A stretch of 42,823 nucleotides of DNA from an uncultured Clostridia bacterium (GCA_947628775.1 CANRBI010000005.1:1-42823); one strand, 5' to 3'. Counted from the stretch's first letter, positions 27,475 through 35,925 are shown. Translations and numbers: made by a program. Notes: a model not told the origin generated them from the sequence alone.

Positions 27475-28495
27475 ATCCACAGTATTTGCATAGTGTTGTT
27501 TCTAGTCCTATTTGTATATCTATTAGACCTTTTTTTGTTTTGTAGTCTAGATTACATAGGTCTTGCATTATTTCTCTTAGTTCTGTTTTAGTAAAGTATT
27601 TGGCTTGTGTTTTGTATTTGTTTACTAAAAATGTTTGGTTTGGTTTTAGGTTTAAACTTGTTATTATATCTTTTTTTAGTTCTGTTGCAACTGTTGTTAA
27701 GTATAGTTTTTTGAAATGATTGTATAGTGTTATTAGTATTTTTTGTATTGGTTCTTTTTCATATAGTAGATTTTTTAGTACTTCTAAGGATTTTGTTATG
27801 TTCTTTTTTCCTAGATTGTCTGTTAGGTCAAATATTACACTTTCTAGTTTTTTGGTGCATAGTTTGTCTATGTCTTGTTTTGTTATTGTTCCATTTGGTC
27901 CTGCATGTTCTATTAGTTTTCTTATTTCGTTTATTAGTTCTTGCATACTTGTTCCACAACATTCTATTAGATATTGGAGTGTTGCATTTTCTACGTTTAC
28001 TTTGTAGGCTGTACATATTGCTTTTAGTCTTTGTATTAGTTGCATTGGTTTTTGTTGTTCAAAGTTACATATTATTCCTGTTTTTTCTATTGTTTTATAT
28101 AGTTCTTGTTTTTCTATTTCTTGTTCTACAAATACTAGTACTGTGCTTTGTTCTATTATTGCGATATTTTCTTGTATGTATTTTGATACTGCTTTTTTTG
28201 TATTATTTAATTCTTCTGATTTTTTTCGTCCTTCTTTTTTAAATAGTCCTGAGTTTTTTGCTATTATTAGTTTTTTTTCGTATCCAAAGCTTGGTGTTTC
28301 TATGTCTTGGATTAGTTGTTTGCTGTTTTGTTCATCTATTTGTATGTAGTTTATTCCTTTTATACATTCTCCAAATATTTTTTTTATTTTTTTTATGGTT
28401 TGTTCTATTAGGTATTGTTCTTCTCCATATAGTAGATATATGCTTTTTAGTTCATTATTTTTTAGTTCTTTTTCTAATTCTTCTATTTTTTTCAA
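27473..28495 (-). CDS. holA: DNA polymerase III delta subunit
   Basis: 340 residues. HolA opens the sliding clamp as part of the clamp loader. The N-terminal SIYLLYGEEQYLIEQTIKKIKK replaces a Walker site in the usual way for delta; ETPSFGYEKKLIIAKNSG, YIQENIAIIEQSTVLVFVEQ and LIQRLKAICTAYKVNVENATLQYLIECCGTSMQELINEIRKL are typical. The C-terminal third is the helical collar domain. The start codon is TTG at 28495 with AGGTG five bases upstream; no alternative ATG fits the family start. Last gene of its operon, 15 bases after ruvC. Confidence 0.93.
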   Translation of the reverse strand: MKKIEELEKELKNNELKSIYLLYGEEQYLIEQTIKKIKKIFGECIKGINYIQIDEQNSKQLIQDIETPSFGYEKKLIIAKNSGLFKKEGRKKSEELNNTKKAVSKYIQENIAIIEQSTVLVFVEQEIEKQELYKTIEKTGIICNFEQQKPMQLIQRLKAICTAYKVNVENATLQYLIECCGTSMQELINEIRKLIEHAGPNGTITKQDIDKLCTKKLESVIFDLTDNLGKKNITKSLEVLKNLLYEKEPIQKILITLYNHFKKLYLTTVATELKKDIITSLNLKPNQTFLVNKYKTQAKYFTKTELREIMQDLCNLDYKTKKGLIDIQIGLETTLCKYCG

Positions 28496-28510
28496 TTTTG
28501 CACCTACTCT

Positions 28511-28996
28511 TTATAATTTTTCTGCAAATCGCGCAGAGTGAGCATGACATATTGCTATTGCCATGCTATCTGTTATGTCGTCTAGTTTTGGTAGCTTTTC
28601 TTCATTTAATATCATTTTGACCATTCTTTGTACTTGCATTTTGTCTGCTCTACCATATCCTGTTACTGCTTGTTTTATTTGTAATGGTGTATATTCATAT
28701 ATGTCTAGGTTGTTTATTCTTGCTGTTATTAGTATTACTCCTCTTGCTTGTGCTACATTTATTGCTGTTTTTGCGTTGTTGTTGAAAAATAGTTCTTCTA
28801 TTGACATTACTTGTGGTTTATATGTTTGTATTATTTGTGTTAGTTCTTGATTGATTGTTTCTAGTCTTAGTGGAAATGATGTTTTTGCTTCTGTTAGTAT
28901 TGCTCCTGATGTTATTAGTTTAAATTTGTTTCCTATGTAGTCTATTACACTGTATCCTGTTATTGCAAATCCTGGGTCTATTCCTAGTATACGCAT
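28511..28996 (-). CDS. ruvC: Holliday junction resolvase RuvC
   Basis: 161 residues, family length. Catalytic acids are visible: Asp7 (ILGIDPGFAITGYSVID), Glu67 (MSIEELFFNNNAKTAINVAQARGV), and Asp140 and Asp143 (LDDITDSMAIAICHAH). YTPLQIKQAVTGYGRADKMQVQRMV is a signature. ruvA and ruvB are not next to it, unlike in many bacteria. Start has AAAAAGGAAGG; 30 bases after the debranching enzyme gene. Confidence 0.96.
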   Translation of the reverse strand: MRILGIDPGFAITGYSVIDYIGNKFKLITSGAILTEAKTSFPLRLETINQELTQIIQTYKPQVMSIEELFFNNNAKTAINVAQARGVILITARINNLDIYEYTPLQIKQAVTGYGRADKMQVQRMVKMILNEEKLPKLDDITDSMAIAICHAHSARFAEKL

Positions 28997-29026
28997 GTTT
29001 TTTCCTTCCTTTTTGTTTTGTGTTTT

Positions 29027-31039
29027 TTAGATTATTATTCTTAGTATTTCTGATATGCTCCATGCTTGTGCTATTGTTCCTCTTGGTTCATATGGTTTGA
29101 TTGAGTCATATATTTCTGATATTGAGCCTACACAGCCTCTTTCTTTTATTTCTTTTTCAAATGTTTTTTGTGTTTTTTCTTTGAATTTTTGTATTTTTTC
29201 TTCTATTTCGTCTTTTTTCTTTTTGGTTTTTGCTGCGTTTTTCATATTTTGTAGGCTGTCATAGTATAATCCTAATAGCCATGGCCATGTTATTCCTTGG
29301 TGATAGCTTGAGTCTCTTTTGTATTCGTCTCCTTCGTATTTTTCTGTGTAGCCTGGTTCTCCTTTTGCAAGTGATTTTAGTCCGTATGGTGTTAGTAATT
29401 TTTTTTCTACTATGTTTATTATGTTTTGTGCTTGCTTTGAGTTTGGGTCTATTATTGGGTATGTTAGGCTTATGCTAAATAATTGGTTTGGTCTTATTTT
29501 GCTGTCTCCTAATACGTCATATAGACATTTTCTACGTGTGTTGTAGAATTTGCTGTCAAATGATTCTTTTGTTTTTTGTGCTAGTTCTGCATATTTTTTT
29601 GCTTTTGCTTTTTTTCCGTATTTTTTGCATAGGCTTTCTAGTATTTTTAAGCTGTTGTACCACATGCTGTTTATTTCTACTGCTTTTCCGTTTCTTGGTG
29701 TTACTGCATGGTTTCCTGCTTTTGCGTCCATCCATGTGTTTTGTGTTTCGTTTGTTCCTGATACTATTAGGTTGTCTGTGTCTAGATATATGTTGTTGTT
29801 GTCTATGTCTATTCCTTTTATGTAGTTTTCTATTATTGTTTCTAGTTTGTCAAGTATTTGCTCTTTTATGAATTCGTCATCTTTTGTGTAGTCTAGGTAT
29901 TTTTTTATCTGTTCAAATAGTAGTAATGATGCATCTACACTGTTGTATAGTGGTCTGTTATCAAATCCTGAGTATCCGTTTGGTACTAGTCCGTATTTTA
30001 TATCTCTTACCATTGTTTGTAGTACTTCTTTTGCTAACTCGTATCTTTTTGTTTTTAGTAGTAGTCCTTCAAATGCTATTAGGCTGTCTCTTCCCCAGTC
30101 TAGGAACCATGGATATCCTGCTATTATTGTGTGTAATCTGAATGATGGTCTGTATGCCATGAATGAGTCTGTTGCTATTATTAGAGTTTTTATTAGTTCT
30201 TTTTTGTTTTCGTCTTGTATTTTTTCTGTTAGTTTTGATTGTTTTATTATTGTTTGTAGTCTCTTTTTTTCTTCTTTTATTAGTTCTTTTACATTTATTT
30301 CGTCTATGTTTTCTTCTAATGAGCATACAAATGATATTTCTTTTGTTTCGTTTGGTTTTAGGTCTATTTCGTATCTTCCTACTACTGAATGGTCTTCTTC
30401 TGGGTAGAATCCTCTTTTTTGTTCTTCGATATAGAACATGTTTTTAAATGTGTCGTTATAGTGTTCTATGTATTTTCCTTCTGATAAATTCATGTATATT
30501 GGAAATTGTATCATGTTGTCTAGTATTATTTTTACTTTTGTTCCTTTGTAATTTTGTCTTAGATTATATTGGTGGTTTGTATTCATTGTGTGGAAGTCTC
30601 TGAAGTTCATTAGTGGGGCTAGTGTTAATTTTGCTGGTTTTTTTCCGGTTTTTATTTGGTATAATATTCCTACTGTGTTTTTTCCGTTTTCTAGACATAT
30701 TGATTTTGTGATTTTTATGTCTTCTATTTTGTATGTGTATGTTGGTATTGGATTTTTTTCAAAGCTTGTTTGATATGTGTATCCTTTTGATATGTAGTTT
30801 TCGCCTATGTTTGAGTATATTGGATAGTCTTTTCCTTCTATTTGTATGCTTTCATCTACTTTTGATAGTATTAGGTATCTTCTTGCTGGTGGTGTTAGTG
30901 GTGCTATTAATAGTCCATGATATTTTCTTGTGTTTATTCCTATTATGGTAGAACTCGCAAATCCTCCGATTCCGTTTGCTATTACCCATTCTCTTTTTAT
31001 TCCATTTTCTAGGTTTATGTCTTCTTTCGTATATTTCAT
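29027..31039 (-). CDS. Glycogen debranching enzyme (amylo-alpha-1,6-glucosidase family)
   Basis: 670 residues, like the archaeal/bacterial GDE family (GDE_N plus GDE_C). The N-terminal beta domain starts REWVIANGIGGFASSTIIGINTRKYHGLLIA. The C-terminal alpha/alpha barrel has AGYPWFLDWGRDSLIAFEGLLL, LVPNGYSGFDNRPLYNSVDASLLLF, NTWMDAKAG, and YHQGITWPWLLGLYYDSL with acidic candidates for catalysis. It would hydrolyse alpha-1,6 branches of glycogen; no other glycogen gene is in the window. The start at 31039 has no adjacent ribosome binding site: AAAGGAGA lies 31 bases upstream with a hairpin between. An in-frame TAA inside the hairpin rules out an upstream start. Confidence 0.92.
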   Translation of the reverse strand: MKYTKEDINLENGIKREWVIANGIGGFASSTIIGINTRKYHGLLIAPLTPPARRYLILSKVDESIQIEGKDYPIYSNIGENYISKGYTYQTSFEKNPIPTYTYKIEDIKITKSICLENGKNTVGILYQIKTGKKPAKLTLAPLMNFRDFHTMNTNHQYNLRQNYKGTKVKIILDNMIQFPIYMNLSEGKYIEHYNDTFKNMFYIEEQKRGFYPEEDHSVVGRYEIDLKPNETKEISFVCSLEENIDEINVKELIKEEKKRLQTIIKQSKLTEKIQDENKKELIKTLIIATDSFMAYRPSFRLHTIIAGYPWFLDWGRDSLIAFEGLLLKTKRYELAKEVLQTMVRDIKYGLVPNGYSGFDNRPLYNSVDASLLLFEQIKKYLDYTKDDEFIKEQILDKLETIIENYIKGIDIDNNNIYLDTDNLIVSGTNETQNTWMDAKAGNHAVTPRNGKAVEINSMWYNSLKILESLCKKYGKKAKAKKYAELAQKTKESFDSKFYNTRRKCLYDVLGDSKIRPNQLFSISLTYPIIDPNSKQAQNIINIVEKKLLTPYGLKSLAKGEPGYTEKYEGDEYKRDSSYHQGITWPWLLGLYYDSLQNMKNAAKTKKKKDEIEEKIQKFKEKTQKTFEKEIKERGCVGSISEIYDSIKPYEPRGTIAQAWSISEILRIII

Positions 31040-31078
31040 ATTTTTCGTTGCATTTATATTTTATAAATGCTCTCCTTT
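31040..31078 (-). promoter_or_regulatory. Distant Shine-Dalgarno with intervening hairpin (debranching enzyme gene)
   Basis: On the minus strand AAAGGAGA (31071-31078) is followed by perfect nine-base arms GCATTTATA and TATAAATGC (31050-31070, AAA loop), then 10 bases, then ATG. Folding would shorten the SD-to-start gap from 31 to 10 bases. A five-codon ORF beginning inside the hairpin ends by overlapping the ATG as ATGA. Confidence 0.6.
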
Positions 31079-31082
31079 CTTT

Positions 31083-32690
31083 TTATTGTTTCTTTTTCTT
31101 TTTTAGTTTGCTTTCTTCTAGTTTTTTTATCATTTCTTGTCTTAGTTCTTCATTGTAGCTGCCTTTTTTTGTTTTTTCATTTTTGGTTTTTGTTGCATTT
31201 TTTGTTTTTTTTCTGCTTTTTTCGTCTGCTTGTTTTATTGATGCTATTCTTTCACTGTATTTGTTGCTGAATTTGCTTTTTGTTTTTTTGGTTTGCCTTT
31301 TTCCTGTTTTTTTAGGGTTTTTCTTTTCTTTTTTCTCTTTTTGTTTTTGCATTTTTTGTATTCTTTTATCTTCTCTTAGTTTGTTGCTTAGCATCATGTA
31401 TTGTGGGTCATTTTGTTTGTCTTGGTATTTTAGGTCGTCACATATTAGTTCTATTATTGATGCTGCTACTTTGTTGTAGTCGTGTCTGATGTGTCCATCT
31501 GTTATTTGTGATATGTTCTTTTGGATGAATTTTATTCCTTTTGCTTTATCTATTTCTTGTTCTACTAGGTCTTGTCCTTCTTGATTATATTTTTTTATTA
31601 TTTCTGGTATTATTTCGCCTGTGTCATATATACAGTAGTCTATTATGCCTTTTCCACAGTGTTCTATTATGGCATTTATATGGTCTGATACTGTGTAGTT
31701 GTCTGTTTGTCCTGGTTCTGTCATTATATTGCTTATGTATAGTTTTATTGCTTGTGATTGTTTTATTGCTTTTGCTACTCCACTTACTAATAGGTTTGGT
31801 ATTACATTTGTGTATAGGCTTCCTGGTCCTATTATTATTCCGTCTGCATTTTTTATTGCTTCTATTACTCCTGGTGCTGGTTTGCAGTTTGATGGATTTA
31901 GGTATATTCTGTTTATTTTTGTTACTTTTTCATATACTACTTCTGGTATTCTTGATTTTTCTGTTACTACATATCCATTTGCTAGTTCTGCTTCTATATT
32001 CATTTGGTCTAGTGTTACTGGTATTACTTTTCCTATTATGTTTAATATTTCGTTGCTTTTTAGTATTGAACTTGTGAAGTCTTGTGTTACTTCATTCATT
32101 GCTAGGAAGTATATGTCTGAAAATGATAGTCCTTTTAGTTTTCCTTTTGTGAATTGGTGGTTCATTAGGTTGTACATGTCTTCTTCTTTGTTTGATAGTG
32201 ATATTATACTTCCTGTTACATCGTCTAGTGGTGGTGTTTCTAGTATTTTTCTGGAGTTGGTTACTTGTTCTCCATAGTCTGATATTGTTACTATTGCTGT
32301 TATGTTGTGGGTGTATTTTTTTAGTCCTGTTAGTACTGTGTTTAGTCCTGTTCCTCCACCTATTACTACTATGTTTGGTCCTTGGTCATATACTGTTTTG
32401 TTAAATATTAGTGATTTTACGTTTATATTTTTTTTGTTTTCCATTCTTTCGTCTGTTGATTCTACTAGTACTTCTAGTGTTCTTTTGTTTAGTCCTATGA
32501 GTCCTGATACTATTAGTAAAAAGCCTACTACAAATATTGCTATTACTTTTGTTATTTCTTGAAATGATATTTCTTCTAATACTAGTATTTTTGCCATTCC
32601 ATAACATGATAGTAGTATTCCTATTAGTATGAGGATCATCCATCTTTTCATTTTTGTGCTGCTGTTAAACCATTTTAATATTCCTTTCAT
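31083..32690 (-). CDS. YvcK/CofD-like protein with membrane anchor and Lys-rich tail
   Basis: 535 residues. Two membrane helices (about 17-32, 47-66) precede a YvcK-type domain (100-425): VVIGGGTGLNTVLTGLKKY, the conserved GPGSLYTNVIPNLLV (288-302), and MTEPGQTDNYTVSDHI. YvcK (GlmR) binds UDP-GlcNAc and supports wall synthesis and growth on gluconeogenic carbon in Bacillus. The loop that normally reads DDGGSSGRLR with PPPGDIRN is here SDYGEQVTNSRK with PPLDDVTG, so the binding site is altered. Residues 440-535 are a very basic tail, about 40 percent Lys, absent from the Bacillus protein. AGGAGG ribosome binding site; 14 bases after murB. Confidence 0.87.
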   Translation of the reverse strand: MKGILKWFNSSTKMKRWMILILIGILLSCYGMAKILVLEEISFQEITKVIAIFVVGFLLIVSGLIGLNKRTLEVLVESTDERMENKKNINVKSLIFNKTVYDQGPNIVVIGGGTGLNTVLTGLKKYTHNITAIVTISDYGEQVTNSRKILETPPLDDVTGSIISLSNKEEDMYNLMNHQFTKGKLKGLSFSDIYFLAMNEVTQDFTSSILKSNEILNIIGKVIPVTLDQMNIEAELANGYVVTEKSRIPEVVYEKVTKINRIYLNPSNCKPAPGVIEAIKNADGIIIGPGSLYTNVIPNLLVSGVAKAIKQSQAIKLYISNIMTEPGQTDNYTVSDHINAIIEHCGKGIIDYCIYDTGEIIPEIIKKYNQEGQDLVEQEIDKAKGIKFIQKNISQITDGHIRHDYNKVAASIIELICDDLKYQDKQNDPQYMMLSNKLREDKRIQKMQKQKEKKEKKNPKKTGKRQTKKTKSKFSNKYSERIASIKQADEKSRKKTKNATKTKNEKTKKGSYNEELRQEMIKKLEESKLKKKKKQ

Positions 32691-32704
32691 TTTTTCCTCC
32701 TAGT

Positions 32705-33628
32705 TTATTGTTCTCCTATTATTTCTATTTCTAATTCTATTTTTTTACCTGTTTTTTCGTATATTTTGTTTTGTATGTATTTTATTAAGTCTTGTATGTC
32801 TTGTGCTGTTGCATTTCCTTTGTTTATTATAAATCCTGCATGTTTTTCTGATATTGCTGCTCCTCCTATTTGGTATCCTTTAAGCCCTGCTTCGTCTATT
32901 TGTTGTGCTGTTATAAAGTTTTCTTCTCTTTTGAATGTACTTCCTGCACTTGGATATTCTAATGGTTGGTTTTGTTTTCTTATTTTTAGGTATTTTTTTA
33001 TTTTTTCTTGTATTTGTTCTTTTGGGGCTGTTGTTAGGTTTAGTGTTGCTTCTAGTATGATGTATTTTTGTTTTGTAAATATGCTTTTTCTGTATCCAAA
33101 TTGTAAGTCGTTGTTTTGTAGTGTTTTTATGTTGTTTGTTTCGTCTAGTATTTTTACTTGTTTTATTATGTCTTTTATTTCTTTACCATGTGCTCCTGCA
33201 TTCATTTTTATTGCTCCACCTATTGTGCCTGGTATTCCTGATAGTTCTTCTAGTCCTGATATATTTTGTTTTGCAAGATTTTGTGTTAGTTCTGCTAGTT
33301 TGTTGCCTGCTCCTACTGTTATTTCTATTTTATCTTCTGCTTCTTTTTGTATTTCTAGTTTTTTTATTTCTATTTTTATGACTAGTCCTTTTATTCCTTT
33401 GTCTGTTACTAATATGTTGCTTCCATTTCCTATTATTGTTGTTGGTATTTGTTCTTTTTCGGCTAGTTCTTTTATTTGTTTTAGTTCTTCTATTGTTTGT
33501 ATTTTTATGTATATTTCTGCTGGACCTCCTACTTTGAAGGTGGTGTGTTTTTTCATTGGTTCATTATAATATATTCTTTCTTTTGGTATTGTTAATTTTG
33601 CATTTTCTATGATTTTTCTTGTTTGCAT
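32705..33628 (-). CDS. murB: UDP-N-acetylenolpyruvoylglucosamine reductase
   Basis: 307 residues from the ATG at 33628; a GTG at 33637 lies inside the AGAGGTG ribosome binding site and was rejected. MurB makes UDP-MurNAc in peptidoglycan synthesis and uses FAD and NADPH. Motifs: HTTFKVGGPAEIYI, IGNGSNILVTDKGI (FAD), SGIPGTIGGAIKMNAGAHG, FGYRKSIF, EYPSAGSTFKR (catalytic Ser region), QIGGAAISEKHAGFIINKG. The sequence pattern is the shorter Firmicutes type. First gene of the murB-yvcK-GDE-ruvC-holA operon. Confidence 0.96.
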   Translation of the reverse strand: MQTRKIIENAKLTIPKERIYYNEPMKKHTTFKVGGPAEIYIKIQTIEELKQIKELAEKEQIPTTIIGNGSNILVTDKGIKGLVIKIEIKKLEIQKEAEDKIEITVGAGNKLAELTQNLAKQNISGLEELSGIPGTIGGAIKMNAGAHGKEIKDIIKQVKILDETNNIKTLQNNDLQFGYRKSIFTKQKYIILEATLNLTTAPKEQIQEKIKKYLKIRKQNQPLEYPSAGSTFKREENFITAQQIDEAGLKGYQIGGAAISEKHAGFIINKGNATAQDIQDLIKYIQNKIYEKTGKKIELEIEIIGEQ

Positions 33629-33692
33629 TTTTAACACCTCTTGAATTGTTATCTTTTTAATTGTATTTTTTCTTTTTTTATAATATATCCAT

Positions 33693-33721
33693 AATATATC
33701 ATTTTTTGAAAATAATTACAA
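33693..33721 (-). promoter_or_regulatory. Sigma-A promoter of the murB operon
   Basis: On the minus strand TTGTAA (33716-33721), a 17-base spacer and TATATT (33693-33698), giving a leader of about 60 bases. Confidence 0.65.
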
Positions 33722-33800
33722 GTTTTATTGGAATTTTCCTTATTTATTTGTTAATTTATGTTAATTTTTTCTTAAATGTATTTATTTTTGGTAAAATATG

Positions 33801-33809
33801 TGTTATAAT
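33801..33809 (+). promoter_or_regulatory. Extended -10 promoter of nfeD
   Basis: TGT TATAAT (33801-33809), an extended -10 element, about 26 bases before the AGGAGG of nfeD. No convincing -35. It diverges from the murB promoter about 100 bases away. Confidence 0.6.
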
Positions 33810-33841
33810 GTAAGTGTAGTAGTTTTTAGGAGGTATTTTTT

Positions 33842-34285
33842 ATGTGGCAATATTGGCTAATTTTATCTGGAATTTTTTTTATCGGCGAAATTATTACTGT
33901 AGGTTTTTTACTTTTTTGGTTTGGTGTAGCTGGTTTGATTTCTATGATTGTTAGCTTTTTTACTTCGAATTTGATTATACAGATGGCTGTATTTGTCATT
34001 TCAAGTGTTATTTTAATTTTTGCTACTAAACCTTTGGTTAAAAAAGTATCTAATTCTAAAACAATTGAGACTAATGCTTCATCTCTTATTGGCAAAAAGG
34101 CAATAGTTATACAGGATATTAATAATTTGAATAATGTGGGTCAAGTGAAACTTGGTGGTGAAATTTGGTCTGCTCAATCTGATGATGGTTCTGTTATTGA
34201 TGCTAATTCTGAGGTTGAAGTTGTACGTATTGATGGAGTAAAACTTATTGTAAAATCACATTCTAATGTTACTACATCTGTTTAA
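33842..34285 (+). CDS. NfeD-like membrane protein (short form)
   Basis: 147 residues. Three closely spaced membrane helices (about 5-65, FFIGEIITVGFLLFWFGVAGLISMIVSFF and IQMAVFVISSVILIFATKPLV) are followed by a small OB-fold domain (80-140, SLIGKKAIVIQDINNLNNVGQVKLGGEIWSAQSDDGSVI). The short form lacks the N-terminal ClpP-like protease. It typically pairs with a stomatin-type SPFH protein, as here, and is thought to help build membrane microdomains. AGGAGG lies eight bases upstream. Base use is opposite to the minus-strand genes: codons mostly end in T. Confidence 0.92.
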   Translation: MWQYWLILSGIFFIGEIITVGFLLFWFGVAGLISMIVSFFTSNLIIQMAVFVISSVILIFATKPLVKKVSNSKTIETNASSLIGKKAIVIQDINNLNNVGQVKLGGEIWSAQSDDGSVIDANSEVEVVRIDGVKLIVKSHSNVTTSV

Positions 34286-34311
34286 TTTGTTTTTTATATT
34301 TTTATATATTT

Positions 34312-34342
34312 TATTTTTAGAAAGTTTTGCTTTCTATAAAAA
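34312..34342 (+). other. Hairpin between nfeD and the stomatin gene
   Basis: TTTTTAGAAAG, a TTTTG loop and CTTTCTATAAAAA form a stem with a small bulge just before the AAAAAGGAGG of the next gene. There is no T-tail after it, so it is not a normal terminator. It may stabilise or modulate the distal message. Confidence 0.4.
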
Positions 34343-34355
34343 GGAGGTTTAAATT

Positions 34356-35303
34356 ATGGGAGTATTTTTTATAGTGTTACTTGTTATTATTATGATAATT
34401 GCATTTAGCTCAATAAAAATAGTCAAACAATCTGAGGTGTATATTATTGAAAGGTTAGGTAAATTTTATAAGGTTGCTGATGCAGGTCTTTCTATTATCA
34501 TTCCTTTCTTTGATCATGTAAGGAGTGTTGTTAGTTTGAAACAACAAACTATGGATGTTCCACCTCAAGGTGTTATTACAAAGGATAATGTTACTATCAC
34601 TATTGATACAGTTGTGTTTTATCAAATAACTGATCCAGCAAAAGCTGTTTATGAGATTCAAAATTTGAAGAAAGGTATTGAATATCTAGCTATTACTACT
34701 ATTCGTGATATTATTGGTAAAATGGATCTTGATGAAACTTTTAGCTCTAGAGATGGTATTAATACTCAGTTAAGAGTTGTTCTTGATGAGGCTACTGATA
34801 GATGGGGATGTAAAGTTGATAGAGTTGAAATTAAAGATATTACTCCTCCAGCTGATATCCGTGATGCGATGGAAAAGGAAATGAATGCTGAGAGAAATAA
34901 AAGGGCTTTAATTTTGGAATCTGAGGCTCAAAGACAATCTGCTATTACTATTGCAGAAGGTAAAAAACAGGCTGCTATTCTTGAGGCTGAGGCTGATAAG
35001 GAATCTCGAATTAGAAGAGCTGCCGGTGAGGCACAAGCTATTAAAGAGGTTGCTGAAGCTAAGGCTAAAGAGATTCAAATGGTTTATGATGCAATGAAAA
35101 ATGCAGATCCTAATGATAAGTTAGTTCAATTAAAATCTTTAGAGGCTTTAGAAGAAGTTGCTAAGGGTGATGCTAATAAGGTATTTATTCCTTTTGAGGC
35201 AACTAGTGCTTTAGCTGGTTTAGGAGCTTTGAAAGAAGTTGTTTCTGATAAGAAAGTTGATAGGAAAACTAGTAAAGCAGAGAAAGATGATAAAGATGAA
35301 TAA
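34356..35303 (+). CDS. Stomatin/prohibitin-family (SPFH) membrane protein
   Basis: 315 residues. One N-terminal membrane helix (2-20), the SPFH domain (22-190, VKQSEVYIIERLGKFYKVADAGLSIIIPF, KQQTMDVPPQGVITKDNVTITIDTVVFYQITDPAKAVY, IKDITPPADIRDAMEKEMNAER), and a long Ala/Glu coiled coil (175-260, KRALILESEAQRQSAITIAEGKKQAAILEAEADKES). It ends in a charged tail. It resembles QmcA/stomatin, scaffold proteins of membrane microdomains. With NfeD upstream it forms a standard two-gene unit with its own promoter and strong terminator. Confidence 0.94.
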   Translation: MGVFFIVLLVIIMIIAFSSIKIVKQSEVYIIERLGKFYKVADAGLSIIIPFFDHVRSVVSLKQQTMDVPPQGVITKDNVTITIDTVVFYQITDPAKAVYEIQNLKKGIEYLAITTIRDIIGKMDLDETFSSRDGINTQLRVVLDEATDRWGCKVDRVEIKDITPPADIRDAMEKEMNAERNKRALILESEAQRQSAITIAEGKKQAAILEAEADKESRIRRAAGEAQAIKEVAEAKAKEIQMVYDAMKNADPNDKLVQLKSLEALEEVAKGDANKVFIPFEATSALAGLGALKEVVSDKKVDRKTSKAEKDDKDE

Positions 35304-35315
35304 AATTTAATTTGT

Positions 35316-35356
35316 AAAATCAGGTTGTTTTGTAAATGCAACCTGATTTTTATTGT
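35316..35356 (+). terminator. Terminator of the nfeD-stomatin unit
   Basis: Perfect 12-base arms AAAATCAGGTTG (35316-35327) and CAACCTGATTTT (35339-35350) with an 11-base loop and a short T tail. It may also act on the minus strand for the coiled-coil gene. Confidence 0.9.
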
Positions 35357-35425
35357 CGAAGACAACAAGGTTCTGGGGATGCCCACTGAAATCTTTGATT
35401 GCTTAAGTGGGCCCAAGTTCCTATT
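35353..35425. other. GC-rich structured element of unknown nature
   Basis: Far richer in G and C than any other spacer here. It holds a short hairpin (TTGTC-GAA-GACAA) and a longer one with arms GCCCACT and AGTGGGC enclosing a nested ATC/GAT pair. Outer GG/CC and AGG/CCT pairs could extend it to a rod-like stem of about 60 bases. It matches no RNA family I recognise. It lies between the stomatin terminator and the coiled-coil gene stop. Confidence 0.4.
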
Positions 35426-35427
35426 TT

Positions 35428-35820
35428 TTATGCTTCTAATTTTTTAATTCTTAGTTCCATTTTTTTACTGTTTTCTTTTAAGTCGTCATTTTCTTTGTAT
35501 AGCTTTGTGCAGTTTTCGTCTAGAATATCATAAATTTTGTATGCTAGGTTTTTGGTTATTTTTAGTTCATTTTTTATTGATTCTAATATTCCTGCATTTT
35601 CTTCCCAGCGTTTACTGTTTTCTTCCCAACGTTTGTTGTTCTCTTCCCAGCGTTTGTCGTTTTCTTCCCATTTTTGTTTTTGTTCTTCTTTGAATTCTTT
35701 TAGTGTTACTTTTATTTCATTTTGTTCGTTTTTGATGTTGTGTAGTGTTTCTTTTATTTCGCTTTGTTCGTTTTCGAATCTTTGTAATGATTCTAGTATT
35801 TGATTTTCTATTTGTTTCAT
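35428..35820 (-). CDS. Small coiled-coil protein with tryptophan heptads
   Basis: 130 residues, nearly all helix: a predicted continuous coiled coil with no signal peptide or membrane segment. Four seven-residue repeats KRWEENx (Trp51, 58, 65, 72) are encoded by near-identical 21-base units (35596-35673). The ends are ordinary Leu/Ile heptads (IENQILESLQRFENEQSEIKETL and a C-terminal LRIKKLEA). Family not recognised; similar short coiled coils occur in Clostridia and their phages. Clear promoter (TTGACA-17-TATAAA) and AAAGGAGG site show that it is a real gene. It sits between two plus-strand units. Confidence 0.75.
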   Translation of the reverse strand: MKQIENQILESLQRFENEQSEIKETLHNIKNEQNEIKVTLKEFKEEQKQKWEENDKRWEENNKRWEENSKRWEENAGILESIKNELKITKNLAYKIYDILDENCTKLYKENDDLKENSKKMELRIKKLEA

Positions 35821-35925
35821 GCTTTTTCCTCCTTTGAATTTTTTCTCTTTTACTTTTTTTATTTTTCTCTAGTAAACTTTGGGTTTATCTTCGATATAAA
35901 TTTTTTGAATTAAAATATTGTATTA

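Noticed and set aside
35353..35425. GC-rich element as 6S RNA, SRP RNA, RNase P RNA or tmRNA
   Set aside because: None of the conserved core sequences of those RNAs is present.
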